From Nonomuraea fuscirosea (lineage in GTDB: Bacteria > Actinomycetota > Actinomycetes > Streptosporangiales > Streptosporangiaceae): a stretch of 64,000 nucleotides of DNA. A model generated the notes under the pieces. The model saw only the letters and a list, made by a program, of their open reading frames with translations. It was not told the origin of the DNA and did not search any database. Numbering within the stretch: the first letter of the stretch is position 1; every line of letters starts with the position of its first letter. Of this stretch, positions 15,780 to 26,073 are shown one piece after another. Both the position numbers and the translations under genes were made by a program. The stretch is from positions 62,001-126,000 of the forward strand of contig NZ_PVNG01000027.1 of NCBI RefSeq assembly GCF_003001935.1, given 5' to 3'.

Positions 15780-17690
15780 ATGGACCTGCTGGGCGCGCTC
15801 GAGTCGCTGCGGCGACCGCTGGAGCGGGAGCTGTTCCCGCTGGCCGTCGGCGAGGCGGAGGCCGACAGGCGCGCGCTGCGCGAGCTGACCGGGCAGCTCG
15901 ACGACTACCTGCTGCCCAGGCTGCGGGCCTTGGACGCGCCGCTGCTCGCCGTCGTCGGCGGTTCGACCGGGGCGGGCAAGTCCACCCTGGTCAACTCGCT
16001 GGTCGGGGCCGACGTGGCCGAGCCGGGCGTGCTGCGGCCCACCACGCTGGTGCCGACCCTCGTGGTCAGCCCGGCCGACCGGCCCTGGTTCCTGGGCCAG
16101 AACGTGCTGCCGGGCCTGTCCCGCGCCACCGGCGGCGGCCCCGGCGCGCTGCGCGTGGTGGACTCGCCGGCGCTGGGCGCGGGGCTCGCCCTGCTCGACG
16201 CGCCCGACATCGACTCCGTGGTGACCGCCAACCGGGAACTCGCCGCCCAGCTGCTGGCAGCCGCCGATCTGTGGCTGTTCGTCACGACCGCCGCCCGCTA
16301 CGCCGACGAGGTGCCGTGGGGCTTCCTGCGCTCGGCCCGCGAACGCAGCACCGCCCTGGCCGTCGTCCTCGACCGCGCCCCGCCCGAGGCCGTCGAGCCC
16401 GTAAGCCGCGACCTGACCAGGCTGCTCGCCGAGAACGGTCTCGAAGGCACCCGGCTGTTCACCGTGCCCGAGGCCGCGCTGCCCGACGAGAAGGCCCGGC
16501 TGCCCGCCTCCTCCGTCGAGCCCATCTCCACCTGGCTGACCGGGCTGGCCTCGGACGCCGCCGAGAGGTCGCGCGTCGTCCGCCAGACGCTGTCAGGGGC
16601 GCTCGACAGCCTGGCCGTCCGGGTGCCGTCGCTGGCCGATGCCGTCGAACGCCAGCAGACCGCGTTCGACGGGCTGCGCTCGATCGTGGCGGGTGCGTAC
16701 GCGGGCGGGATGGCCGACTTCGACGAGGGCATGCGTGACGGCTCGCTGCTGCGCGGCGAGGTGCTGGCGCGCTGGCAGGACTTCATCGGCACCGGCGACC
16801 TCATGCGCTCCCTGGAGAGCCGCGTCGGCTGGCTGCGTGACCGCATCGTCGGCTTCTTCACCGGGCGGGTGCCCGAGGCGCAGCTCAGGGACGCGCTGGA
16901 GAGCGGGGTGGAGGCGCTGATCAGGGGCGCCGCCGACGGGGCCGCCGAGCGCGCCCTGGAGGGGTGGTCGGCCGCGCCGGGCGGGCCGGGGCTGCTCGAC
17001 CGGCTGGGCGCCGTCGAGTCCGCCCGCCTCGGCCGGGCCTCGGCCGACCTGGGCAAGCGGGCCGAGGCGGCGGTGCGGGGGTGGCAGGAATACGTGCTCG
17101 ATCTCGTACGCGAGGAAGGAGCCGAACGGCGCACCACCGCCAGGGTGGCCTCCTTCGGCGTGAACGGGGCCGGGCTGCTGCTCATGCTGGCCGTCTTCGC
17201 CTCCACCGGCGGGCTGACCGGGATCGAGGTGGGGATCGCGGGCGGGACCAGCGTGCTGTCGCAGAAACTCCTTGAGGCCGTCTTCGGCGACCAGGCCGTA
17301 CGGACGCTGACCGTGCGGGCCAGGGAGGATCTGCGGGAACGGGTGCGGGGGCTGCTGGACGAGGAGTCCGGGCGGTTCCTGACCCAGCTGGAGAGCATGG
17401 AGCCGCCCCGCGGCACGGCGGACGGGCTCCGCGCGGCGGCGCGGCGCATCCGCGACCACCGCGCCGAACTCCCCAGCACGGCCGGCGACACGGGCACGGC
17501 CGGCGACACGGGCACGGCCGGCGACACGGGCACGACTGGCGACGCGGATAGTTCCGCCGACGCGGGCACGGCCACGACGGCGGAACTGCCCGCGCCGCAC
17601 CTGGACGCGCCCGGGACGGAGCCGCCCGCCAGACCTGGACCGGACGCGCGGCGGGCCGGGGACCGGGACGGGCTGGGGGAGAGGTCGTGA
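15780..17690 (+). CDS. Dynamin-like/YfjP-type membrane GTPase, first of a pair
   Basis: 636 residues. The P-loop GGSTGAGKST is at 60-69, with a switch-I Thr in RPTTLVPT and a degenerate G3 (VVDSPALG). No clear NKxD motif is seen; VLDRAPP occupies that position. A long helical region follows, then a hydrophobic hairpin (NGAGLLLMLAVFASTGGLTG) and a helical tail. The C-terminus is a low-complexity Thr/Gly/Asp tail with TAGDTG repeated three times (18-bp DNA repeat at about 17482-17535) and then Pro/Ala. The architecture fits the paired bacterial GTPases with a membrane-inserting helix found in actinobacteria. It overlaps the next GTPase by 4 bp (GTGA). Confidence 0.85.
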   Translation: MDLLGALESLRRPLERELFPLAVGEAEADRRALRELTGQLDDYLLPRLRALDAPLLAVVGGSTGAGKSTLVNSLVGADVAEPGVLRPTTLVPTLVVSPADRPWFLGQNVLPGLSRATGGGPGALRVVDSPALGAGLALLDAPDIDSVVTANRELAAQLLAAADLWLFVTTAARYADEVPWGFLRSARERSTALAVVLDRAPPEAVEPVSRDLTRLLAENGLEGTRLFTVPEAALPDEKARLPASSVEPISTWLTGLASDAAERSRVVRQTLSGALDSLAVRVPSLADAVERQQTAFDGLRSIVAGAYAGGMADFDEGMRDGSLLRGEVLARWQDFIGTGDLMRSLESRVGWLRDRIVGFFTGRVPEAQLRDALESGVEALIRGAADGAAERALEGWSAAPGGPGLLDRLGAVESARLGRASADLGKRAEAAVRGWQEYVLDLVREEGAERRTTARVASFGVNGAGLLLMLAVFASTGGLTGIEVGIAGGTSVLSQKLLEAVFGDQAVRTLTVRAREDLRERVRGLLDEESGRFLTQLESMEPPRGTADGLRAAARRIRDHRAELPSTAGDTGTAGDTGTAGDTGTTGDADSSADAGTATTAELPAPHLDAPGTEPPARPGPDARRAGDRDGLGERS

Positions 17691-19468
17691 AGCTGCTGCG
17701 GCGTAAGGAGGGGCCGTCGCTGGACTCCCGGCTGGCCGCGTTGCGGGAGGCCGCCGACCTGGCGGAGGGGCGGCTGCCCGAGCAGGTCGTGTCCGGCGCG
17801 CGGGCCGTCGCCGACCGTGCCGGCGTACGTCGTGAGCTGTCCATCGAGCACACCGTCGCCGCGCTGGCCGGAGCCACCGGCAGCGGCAAGTCCTCGCTCT
17901 ACAACGCGCTGGCCGGGCAGGACCTGGCCGACGTGGGCGTCACCAGGCCCACGACCTCGGCCGCCCAGGCGGCGCTGTGGGACGGGGACGGCGCGGGGCC
18001 GCTGCTCGACTGGCTGGACGTACCGAAACGTCATGCGGCCGACGGCCACGCGGACCACGCCGGCCCCCGCACCGGCACCGACGCTGGGGCTGATCTGTCC
18101 GGGTTGGTGTTGCTTGATCTGCCCGACCACGACTCCATCCGCCTGTCACACCGGCTGGAGGTGGATCGGCTGGTGGAGCAGGTCGATCTGCTGATCTGGG
18201 TGGTGGACCCGCAGAAGTACGCCGACGCCGCGCTGCACGAGCGCTACCTGCGCCCGCTGGCCGGGCACCGGGACGTGATGCTGGTCGTGCTCAACCAGGT
18301 CGACCGCCTGCCCGTCCCGGCCGTGGAGCGGTGCCTGGCCGACCTGCGCCGGCTGCTGGACGAGGACGGGCTGGCCGGCGTCCCCGTCCTCGCTGTCTCG
18401 GCCCGTACGGGGGAGGGCGTGCGGGAGTTGCGCTCGCTGCTGCGTGAGCGGGTCGCGGAACGCGCGTCCTGGTCGGCCCGCCTGGCCGCCGACATCACGG
18501 CCGCCGCCGACCACCTCGCCCCGCCCGAGGCGCGGGGGGAGCCCGTCGCGGCCACAAAGCGGATGCAAGGGGCGGAACGGGCGCTCACCGGGGCGCTCAG
18601 CACGGCGGCCGGGGTGCCGCTGGTCGTCCAGGCCGTGGCCAAGGGGCATCGGCATCGGGCCGTGGTCGCCACCGGATGGCCGCTCACCCGCTGGATCAGA
18701 AGGCTGCGGCCCGACCCGCTGCGCCGACTCCGCATCGGCGGCATCCCGCACGACCGGCTGAACGGGAAGCGCGGACGACAGGACCGGAAGCTCGACCGGC
18801 AGAGCACGAAGCTCGACGGGCGGGACAGGACGCTCGACGGGGCGGGCAGGGAGCGCGACCGGCGGGATCGGGAGGACCGGCAGATCGTCGGGCGCACCTC
18901 CGTACCGGCGGCTTCGGCCGTGCAGCGGGCGCAGGTCGAGACCGCGATCAGGGACGTCGGCGAGGTGGCCGCGGCCGGACTGCCGGGGCCGTGGGCGGCG
19001 TCGGTACGTGAGGCGGGCAGGTCGCGCGCCGGCGAGCTGACGGACGCGGTGGACCGGGCGGTGGCCACGACCTCCGCCGGAGCCACGAGGCGGCCCCGGT
19101 GGTGGCGGGCCGTGAACGTGCTGCAGTGGCTGGTGTTCGCGACCATGCTGGCCGGCGTCCTGTGGCTGGGCGGGCTGTTCGCGATGGACTACCTGCGCCT
19201 GCCCCAGCCGCCGCTGCCGACCGTGGGCGTGGTGCCGTGGCCGACGGCGCTGCTGGTGGGCGGGGCGCTGGCGGGCGTGGTGATCGCCCTGCTGTCGCGG
19301 CTGGCGGCCTGGGCGGGCGGCCGGCGCCGGGCCCGCCGTACGGCCAAGGCTCTGCGTGCGGCGATCGGACAGGTCGGGCGGGAGTACGTGCTGGGGCCCG
19401 TGGAGACGGAGCTGGCGGTGTACGCCCGCTTCGCCGAGACCCTGGACCTGGCCCGCGGCAGAACCTGA
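17687..19468 (+). CDS. YfjP-family membrane GTPase, second of a pair
   Basis: 593 residues. G1 GATGSGKSS is at 62-70, with a switch-I Thr in TRPTTS, G3 LLDLPDHDS and G4 NQVD (in place of NKxD). Two transmembrane helices lie near the C-terminus (VLQWLVFATMLAGVLWLGGL and TALLVGGALAGVVIALL), separated by a Pro-rich loop. A charged spacer at about 362-400 is made of short RKLD/TKLD/RTLD repeats and looks freshly expanded. The 4-bp overlap implies equimolar synthesis with the first GTPase, so the two likely form a heteromeric membrane-remodelling complex. The target process is unknown. Confidence 0.87.
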   Translation: MKLLRRKEGPSLDSRLAALREAADLAEGRLPEQVVSGARAVADRAGVRRELSIEHTVAALAGATGSGKSSLYNALAGQDLADVGVTRPTTSAAQAALWDGDGAGPLLDWLDVPKRHAADGHADHAGPRTGTDAGADLSGLVLLDLPDHDSIRLSHRLEVDRLVEQVDLLIWVVDPQKYADAALHERYLRPLAGHRDVMLVVLNQVDRLPVPAVERCLADLRRLLDEDGLAGVPVLAVSARTGEGVRELRSLLRERVAERASWSARLAADITAAADHLAPPEARGEPVAATKRMQGAERALTGALSTAAGVPLVVQAVAKGHRHRAVVATGWPLTRWIRRLRPDPLRRLRIGGIPHDRLNGKRGRQDRKLDRQSTKLDGRDRTLDGAGRERDRRDREDRQIVGRTSVPAASAVQRAQVETAIRDVGEVAAAGLPGPWAASVREAGRSRAGELTDAVDRAVATTSAGATRRPRWWRAVNVLQWLVFATMLAGVLWLGGLFAMDYLRLPQPPLPTVGVVPWPTALLVGGALAGVVIALLSRLAAWAGGRRRARRTAKALRAAIGQVGREYVLGPVETELAVYARFAETLDLARGRT

Positions 19469-19498
19469 GAGCACTCGGGCCAGAGTCAGCGTCGGACG

Positions 19499-19552
19499 GT
19501 GACGGCGTTCATGGGCGCCTGAGAAACGTGACGGCGTTCAAAGGCGTCTGAG
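19499..19552 (-). repeat. 29-bp tandem duplication across the MFS stop codon
   Basis: GTGACGGCGTTCA at 19499-19511 recurs at 19528-19540, and the flanks match (GGCGCCTGAG against GGCGTCTGAG). The right-hand copy contains the last codons and the TGA of the minus-strand MFS gene; the left-hand copy repeats them downstream. Confidence 0.85.
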
Positions 19553-20737
19553 GAGCGCCAGGGCCAGGGCCGCTCCGATCAGGGCGAAGGCGGCGGCGGT
19601 GAGGAAGGGGGCCGTGGGGCCGAACCGGTCGCCGGCCACTCCGGCGACCGCCGCGCCGGTCGCGCCGCCCGTGCCGATGGCCGTCGAGACCCAGCCGAAC
19701 GCCTCCGCCTGCGCGTCCGGCGCGTACACGTCCACCAGCAGGGAGGACGTCGTCAGCGCCGGGGTCAGCGCCAGCCCGGCGGCGAACAGGGCCGCCCAGA
19801 ACAGCCCCATCCACAGCAGCGACCCCGACGCCGGAGTGCCGAGCAGGGCCAGGGGCGTCAGGGGGAGGCCGAGGGCGAGCAGCAGGGCCGCGAGCCGGGC
19901 CGGGACCGCCGAGCGCCATCGCCGGGAGCCGTACACCATGGCGCCGGTGATGCCGCCCACCGACAGCGCCGCCACCAGCGGCCCGGTCGCGGCGGGCAGG
20001 CCGCGGGCGGCGGCCAGCGCGGGCACCCCCACCTGCACCGCTCCGATGAAGCCGCCCAGCAGCAGCACCACCGGCAGCAGCACGAACATGCCGCGGTCGG
20101 CGAACACCCGTCTCCGGCCCCGTGCGGAGACGGCCGAGCCGGTCCGCAGCGCCCGGGCGTAGGCCAGCGTGCCCGCCCCGGCCGCCGCCGCGACCGCGCC
20201 CAGCGCCAGCGAGGCCGAGGCCACCGCGATCAGCAGGCCGAACAGCAGCGGCCCGGCCAGCATGGCCAGCTCCTGGACCAGGAAGACGAGGCTGTAGGCG
20301 GCGGTACGCCCCTCGGCGGGCGTCCTGCGGCCCCATTCGAGCCGCATGCTGACGGAGATCGGCGGCAGCGCGACCCCGACGATCCAGGCCAGCGCCACCA
20401 TGGGCCACTGCGGCCGGCCGGGCTGGGCGTAGCCGACCAGCGCCAGCAGCGCCGCCACGTGCAGGAGGGCCGTGGCGGCCAGCACCGGACGGGGACCGTG
20501 GCGGTCCATGAGGCGTCCCAGCACGGGCCGGCCCATGCCCGCCCCGACGGAGAACGCCGCCGCCGTCAGTCCGGCGAGGGCGAGGGAGCCGCTCGCGCGC
20601 TGCGCGACGAGCACCAGCCCGACCGGCGCCACCTGCTGCGTGAGCTGCGCCAGGAACCCGAGCACGGCCTGCGCCGCGACGCCGGGCAGGCCGAGCAGCC
20701 TGCGGTGGGGGAGGCCGCCGGATCCGTCGCGGGTCAC
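19538..20737 (-). CDS. MFS transporter
   Basis: 399 residues, 12 membrane segments, GTG start at 20737. The loop-2 motif GRLMDRHGPRPVLA matches the MFS signature G-x-L-x-D-R-x-G-x-R, and the halves are separated by a basic loop (SARGRRRVFADRG). Overall it resembles actinobacterial sugar or drug exporters. It is convergent with the GTPase pair. Substrate unknown. Confidence 0.88.
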   Translation of the reverse strand: MTRDGSGGLPHRRLLGLPGVAAQAVLGFLAQLTQQVAPVGLVLVAQRASGSLALAGLTAAAFSVGAGMGRPVLGRLMDRHGPRPVLAATALLHVAALLALVGYAQPGRPQWPMVALAWIVGVALPPISVSMRLEWGRRTPAEGRTAAYSLVFLVQELAMLAGPLLFGLLIAVASASLALGAVAAAAGAGTLAYARALRTGSAVSARGRRRVFADRGMFVLLPVVLLLGGFIGAVQVGVPALAAARGLPAATGPLVAALSVGGITGAMVYGSRRWRSAVPARLAALLLALGLPLTPLALLGTPASGSLLWMGLFWAALFAAGLALTPALTTSSLLVDVYAPDAQAEAFGWVSTAIGTGGATGAAVAGVAGDRFGPTAPFLTAAAFALIGAALALALLRRL

Positions 20738-20759
20738 CGCCGCAGGCTACCTCCGGAGA

Positions 20760-20906
20760 TCACCCGATCGGGCAGCCGTACGTTCTCATCGACTTCTCGT
20801 TCTGGAACGTGATGTCCTCCGCCGGCATCGGCGTCTCCGAGATCGAGAGGGTGGCCACGCCGGGCTCGGTGAGGAAGCCGCCGTCCACGTGCCAGTCGCC
20901 GGGCAC
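20760..20906 (-). pseudogene. Truncated gene fragment, 3' end only
   Basis: From GTG 20906 to TGA 20760 the frame encodes a polar C-terminal-looking segment, PGDWHVDGGFLTEPGVATLS then ITFQNEKSMRTYGCPIG. Third-position GC is high, as in real genes. An in-frame stop lies just upstream and there is no ribosome site, so this is probably the remnant of a longer gene. The family is not recognised. Confidence 0.4.
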
Positions 20907-20995
20907 CGACGTTGCTCGGGTTCAGGGGGCCCATGGATTGGTCCTTCCGATCGGCGAACACACCCGAGGAGATGTCCGGATATGGGCGGAGTGTT

Positions 20996-21898
20996 TCAGC
21001 CCGTTCCGAGGGATCCGGCCACTTCGCGGAGGGCCGCGAGGAGCGGGCGCAGGAGGGGGTGGGCGTCGGAGCCCCGTCGTACGGCGGCGAAGACGCGGCG
21101 TTCAGGGCCCGGCGTGTGCCGCACCACGACCCCCGGCAGCGCCATGTCCCGGAGCGCCAGCCGTGGCACCAGCGCCACCCCGGCACCCGCCCCGACCAGG
21201 GCGACCACGGCGCGGAAGTCGTCGGAGCAGTGGACCAGGTCGGGCGTGAATCCGGCCTGCTGGCAGGCGAACGTGATCACGTCGTGCACGGGGTTGCCGG
21301 GATGGGGGCCGATCCAGGTCTCGGTGGCGAGTGAGACGAGGGTCGCCGAGCCGGCCAGTGGATGATCGCGGGGGAGCACCAGGTCGAACGGCTCGGCGTA
21401 CAGGGGATGGCGGGACAGGCGGCGGTCGGCGGCGTCGGGGGCGCCGCGGTATTCGACCGCGATGGTCAGGTCGGCGCGCTCGTCGAGCAGCATGAGCAGG
21501 CCGTGGTCGCCCTCGGCGTCGTGGACGCGGACGCGCAGGCCGGGGGCGTCGTGGCGGAGGGCGGCGATGGCGGGGGAGAGCACGGCGCTGATCGCGGTGG
21601 CGAAGCAGGCCACGGTCACCTCGCCGGCCGCGCCCGTCGTGTACGCGGCCACCTCGGCCTCGGCGCGTTCGAGCTGGGCCAGGACCTCGTTGGCGTGCGC
21701 CACCATGATCTTGCCCACCGCGGTGAGGTGCACGCCGCGCCCGTCGCGGGTGAGCAGGCGGTGGCCCACCTCGTGCTCCAGCGCGGCGAGCTGCTGGGAC
21801 ACGGCGGAGGGCGTCAGGTGCAGCGCCGCCGCGGCGGCGGTGACCGTGCCGTGGTCGGCCACCGCGCGCAGCGTGCGCAGTCGCCGCGTGTCTATCAC
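20996..21898 (-). CDS. LysR-family transcriptional regulator
   Basis: 300 residues. The N-terminal helix-turn-helix is standard (LRTLRAVADHGTVTAAAAAL, TPSAVSQQLAALEHEVGHRL), followed by a periplasmic-binding-protein-like effector domain. GTG 21898 is used. It lies 46 bp downstream of kbl on the same strand, so it may be the last gene of the tdh-kbl transcript and regulate it, or may control a divergent gene elsewhere. Confidence 0.92.
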   Translation of the reverse strand: MIDTRRLRTLRAVADHGTVTAAAAALHLTPSAVSQQLAALEHEVGHRLLTRDGRGVHLTAVGKIMVAHANEVLAQLERAEAEVAAYTTGAAGEVTVACFATAISAVLSPAIAALRHDAPGLRVRVHDAEGDHGLLMLLDERADLTIAVEYRGAPDAADRRLSRHPLYAEPFDLVLPRDHPLAGSATLVSLATETWIGPHPGNPVHDVITFACQQAGFTPDLVHCSDDFRAVVALVGAGAGVALVPRLALRDMALPGVVVRHTPGPERRVFAAVRRGSDAHPLLRPLLAALREVAGSLGTG

Positions 21899-21911
21899 GC
21901 GAGCGAGGATA

Positions 21912-21944
21912 CTCAGCCCCCGAGCTTGCGGGAGCGCCTGGAGC

Positions 21945-21974
<30 letters not shown>
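21912..21974 (-). repeat. 32-bp tandem duplication across the kbl stop codon
   Basis: Copies at 21912-21943 and 21944-21974 both run CTCAGCCCC to GCCTGGAG. The right-hand copy contains the last codons (LQAFAQARG) and TGA of kbl; the left-hand copy repeats them downstream, including the stop. Confidence 0.9.
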
Positions 21975-23113
<1,139 letters not shown>

Positions 23114-23114
<1 letters not shown>

Positions 23115-24202
23115 CAGGCGCTCCTGTTCGTGGTGGCTCCGGCCGGCTCGCCGCCGGTTTCCCCCGAGCTGGACGCGTCGCTCCAGTCGAGGATGACCTT
23201 GCCCGTCCTGCCGCCGGCCGCCGTCTCGAAGGCGGCGTCGAAGTCCCGGTACGAGAACCGGTCGGTGATCACGGGGGAGAGGTCGAGGCCCTTCTCCAGC
23301 AGGACGGACATGTTGTACCAGGTCTCGTACATCTCGCGGCCGTAGACCCCCTTGATCGTGATCATGGAGGTGACCACGGTCGACCAGTCCACGGCGAACT
23401 CCTCGGCCGGCAGTCCGAGCATGGCGATCTTCCCGCCGTGGGTCATGCTCGCGAGCATGTCGCGCACGGCCGTCGGATTGCCGGACATCTCCAGCCCCAC
23501 GTCGAAGCCCTCGCGCAGGTGGAGCTGCCGCATGCCTTCGGCGATCGAGGACCTGGAGACGTTGACGGCCAGGGAGACGCCGAGCTTGCCGGCCAGGTCG
23601 AGCCGCTCGTCGCTGACGTCGGTGATCATCACGTTGCGCGCGCCGACGTGGGTGGCCACGGCCGCCGCCATCAGGCCGATCGGGCCCGCGCCGGTGATCA
23701 GCACGTCCTCGCCGACCAGCGGGAACGACAGCGCGGTGTGCACGGCGTTGCCGAACGGGTCGAACAGGGCGGCGATGTCGGGGTGGACGGGCACGCGGTG
23801 CACCCAGACGTTGGAGGCGGGCAGCGTGACGAATTCGGCGAAGGCGCCGTTCCTGTTGACCCCGAGGCCGACCGTGTTGCGGCACAGGTGCCGGCGGCCG
23901 GCCATGCAGTTGCGGCACTTGCCGCACACGAGGTGACCCTCGCCGCTGACGAGGTCGCCGACGGAGATGTCCTCGACGCCCGGCGCCACCTCGACCACGT
24001 GCCCGGAGAACTCGTGCCCGACGACGAGCGGCAGCTCCAGCGTGTGCCTGGCCCAGTCGTCGAACTTGCGGATGTGCAGGTCGGTGCCGCAGATCCCGGT
24101 GCGCAGCACCCGGATCTTCACCTCGCCGGGCCCCAGCTCGGGCTCCGGCACGTCCGTCAGCCACAACCCGGGTTCGGCCCGCTCCTTGACCAGCGCTTTC
24201 AT
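23114..24202 (-). CDS. tdh: L-threonine 3-dehydrogenase
   Basis: 362 residues, zinc-dependent medium-chain dehydrogenase. Catalytic-zinc ligands are in RTGICGTDLHI and VVGHEFSGHVVEV; the structural-zinc cysteines are in HLVCGKCRNCMAGRRHLCRN. The NAD-binding motif is ITGAGPIGLMAAAVA. It oxidises L-threonine to 2-amino-3-oxobutyrate. ATG 24202 has a purine-rich ribosome site (GGGGGAAGTGAGG). A Ser/Gly/Glu-rich tail after residue 340 is an extension not needed for the fold. A 9-bp inverted repeat upstream (24217-24278) is a likely regulatory site. Confidence 0.97.
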
Positions 24203-24216
24203 GGCCTCACTTCCCC

Positions 24217-24278
24217 CTTAAGAACCTAACGCACCATGCCCGCAGGACCCGGGACGTGTCCATCGAGGAGTTCTTAAG
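24217..24278 (-). promoter_or_regulatory. Spaced 9-bp inverted repeat upstream of tdh
   Basis: CTTAAGAAC (24217-24225) and GTTCTTAAG (24270-24278) are perfect inverted copies with 44 bp between. Each contains the palindrome CTTAAG, rare in DNA this GC-rich. Position before the tdh-kbl operon suggests paired half-sites for a regulator. Confidence 0.5.
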
Positions 24279-24410
24279 TGCCCCCACAGCTCCGCTTCAC
24301 GCGGCAGGCACGTGGCAGGCGGCCGCGCCACGGCGCGGGAAAGCGGGAAAAGCGGCGGGGAGAACGGCGGGAGGACGGCGGGAGGACGGCGGAGAAGGCG
24401 GCGGGAAAGC

Positions 24411-24460
24411 GTTCCGGCGGGTCCCGGCCGCCGATGAGACGGCCGGAACCCGCCGGGAAC
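24411..24460 (-). terminator. Intrinsic hairpin downstream of the SPFH gene
   Basis: The arms GTTCCGGCGGGTCCCGGCCG and, after a 9-base loop, CGGCCGGAACCCGCCGGGAAC pair with one bulge and one mismatch. The stem lies 28 bp past the SPFH stop. There is no U-run, as is usual in actinomycetes. Confidence 0.7.
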
Positions 24461-24487
24461 GGCAGGCCGGCGAACGCCGGAGGACGG

Positions 24488-25564
24488 TCAGCGATCGGCC
24501 TCCGTCGGGTTCCGGTCCAGGCCGGGGAACGGCGACGGCTCCTCGTTCCGCTGGGTGAGCTGCCGGGGCCCGTTCGGGCTCTCCGCCTCCTGGGCGTCGG
24601 CGACCGCCTCGGCCGCCGCCTCGGATGCCTTGGCCACCTCCTCGTCCGCCGCGGAGGTCTCGGGCATCTCGTCCCGCGTGGCGGCCGAACGGGGCAGGGC
24701 CTCGGTGAACGCCTTGGAGACGCCCTGCAGCGCGGAGGTGACCTCGCTGGGGATCACCCAGAACGTGTTGCCGTCGCCCTGCGCGAGCTGCGGCAGCACC
24801 TGGAGGTACTGGTAGGCGAGCAGCTTCGGGTCGGGGTCGTTGCGGTGCACCGCCTGGAAGACCTGGTCGATGGCCCGCGACTGGCCCTCGGCCTCCAGGA
24901 TGGCGGCCGTGCGCTGGCCCTCGGCGCGCAGGATGCGGCTCTGCTTGTCGCCCTCGGCGGTGAGGATCTGCGACTGCCGCTGGCCTTCGGCGTTCAGGAT
25001 GGCCGCGCGCTTGTCACGCTCGGCCCTCATCTGCTTCTCCATGGCGTCTTTGATCGTTTTCGGCGGGTCGATCGCCTTGATCTCGACGCGGTTGACGCGC
25101 AGCCCCCACTTGCCGGTGGCCTCGTCGAGGACGCCGCGCAGCTGGCTGTTGATGGTGTCGCGGGAGGTCAGCGTCTTCTCCAGGTCCATGGAGCCGACCA
25201 CGTTGCGTAGTGTGGTGACGGTCAGCTGCTCGACACCGGTGATGTAGTTCGCGATCTCGTACGCCGCCGCTCGCGGGTCGGTGACCTGGAAGTAGAGGAC
25301 GGTGTCGATCTCGACGACCAGGTTGTCCTCGGTGATGACCGGCTGGGGGCGGAAGGAGACGACCTGCTCACGCAGATCCATCATGGGGTGGACGCGGTCG
25401 ATGTAGGGGATGACGAAGTTGAGGCCCGGCTTGAGCGTGCGGTGGTAGCGGCCGAGGCGCTCGACGTTGCGGGCACGGGCCTGCGGCACGATGCGTACGG
25501 CCTTCAACAGGGTCATGACGGCGAAAAGTATGACGAACAGTCCGACCAGCAACAGCGGATCCAT
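24488..25564 (-). CDS. SPFH/stomatin-prohibitin family membrane protein
   Basis: 358 residues. It has one N-terminal membrane helix (LLLVGLFVILFAVMTLLKA), then the SPFH domain (VRIVPQARARNVERLGRYHR, VITEDNLVVEIDTVLYFQV). A long Ala/Glu/Gln-rich coiled coil follows, with repeated AEG motifs (AILNAEGQRQSQILTAEGDK and RILRAEGQRTAAILEAEGQS), as in QmcA/stomatin-like proteins. The last 60 residues are acidic and Ala-rich. It oligomerises in membrane microdomains and is paired with NfeD, 3 bp apart, the usual partner. Confidence 0.94.
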   Translation of the reverse strand: MDPLLLVGLFVILFAVMTLLKAVRIVPQARARNVERLGRYHRTLKPGLNFVIPYIDRVHPMMDLREQVVSFRPQPVITEDNLVVEIDTVLYFQVTDPRAAAYEIANYITGVEQLTVTTLRNVVGSMDLEKTLTSRDTINSQLRGVLDEATGKWGLRVNRVEIKAIDPPKTIKDAMEKQMRAERDKRAAILNAEGQRQSQILTAEGDKQSRILRAEGQRTAAILEAEGQSRAIDQVFQAVHRNDPDPKLLAYQYLQVLPQLAQGDGNTFWVIPSEVTSALQGVSKAFTEALPRSAATRDEMPETSAADEEVAKASEAAAEAVADAQEAESPNGPRQLTQRNEEPSPFPGLDRNPTEADR

Positions 25565-25567
25565 GGG

Positions 25568-25999
25568 TCACTCCCGGGGATACACGAGGGCGGTAGCCCC
25601 CTCGATCTCGATGACGTCGACGGTCGCCCCTGTGGGGATCACGAGGGTCTCGTCGTAGGCGCGCGCCGACCATTCCTCTCCCCCGATGCGCACGCGGCCG
25701 TCGCGGCCCGTCACTTCCGCCACGACGTAAGCGGGCTTACCCACGAGTGCTTCGACGCCGAACCGCTGCAGCGGCGGATGTTTGATATGGCGCATCGCGA
25801 TCGGCCTGAGCACCAGCAGGCCGGCCGCCGAGGAGACGGCGAAGAAGATCAGTTGCAGGGGAACGGGCAATCCGATGGCAGCGGTGGCGGCGGTCAGCAG
25901 CGCCGCGACACCCAGGAGGCCGAGCGAGGCCGTGAGCGTGAATATCTCAGCCACGCCCAGGACGACTGCGAGGATTACCCAGATGATCCATTCATCCAT
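25568..25999 (-). CDS. NfeD-like membrane protein with OB-fold
   Basis: 143 residues, the short NfeD1b type without a protease domain. Three N-terminal membrane helices (WIIWVILAVVLGVAEIF, GLLGVAALLTAATAAIG, LIFFAVSSAAGLLVLRP) are followed by a cytoplasmic OB-fold (VGKPAYVVAEVTGRDGRVRI, GEEWSARAYDETL, GATVDVIEIEGATALVYP). It partners with the SPFH protein downstream. ATG 25999. Confidence 0.93.
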   Translation of the reverse strand: MDEWIIWVILAVVLGVAEIFTLTASLGLLGVAALLTAATAAIGLPVPLQLIFFAVSSAAGLLVLRPIAMRHIKHPPLQRFGVEALVGKPAYVVAEVTGRDGRVRIGGEEWSARAYDETLVIPTGATVDVIEIEGATALVYPRE

Positions 26000-26073
26000 A
26001 TCCGGCCCTCCTATAAGGGGTAACGGGCCTGAGCTCGCCGAAGGTTCCCCCCTCCTCTACCGTAATGCCGATT

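Noticed and set aside
16298..18130. 610-codon open frame on the minus strand opposite the GTPase genes
   Set aside because: Ser/Arg/Pro-rich translation with no family features; it mirrors two clear GTPases and arises from their GC-rich third positions.
24280..24486. Possible small gene between tdh and the SPFH gene
   Set aside because: The frames are Arg/Gly low-complexity with no start signal; the segment contains a terminator hairpin and GGAGGACGGC-type simple repeats.
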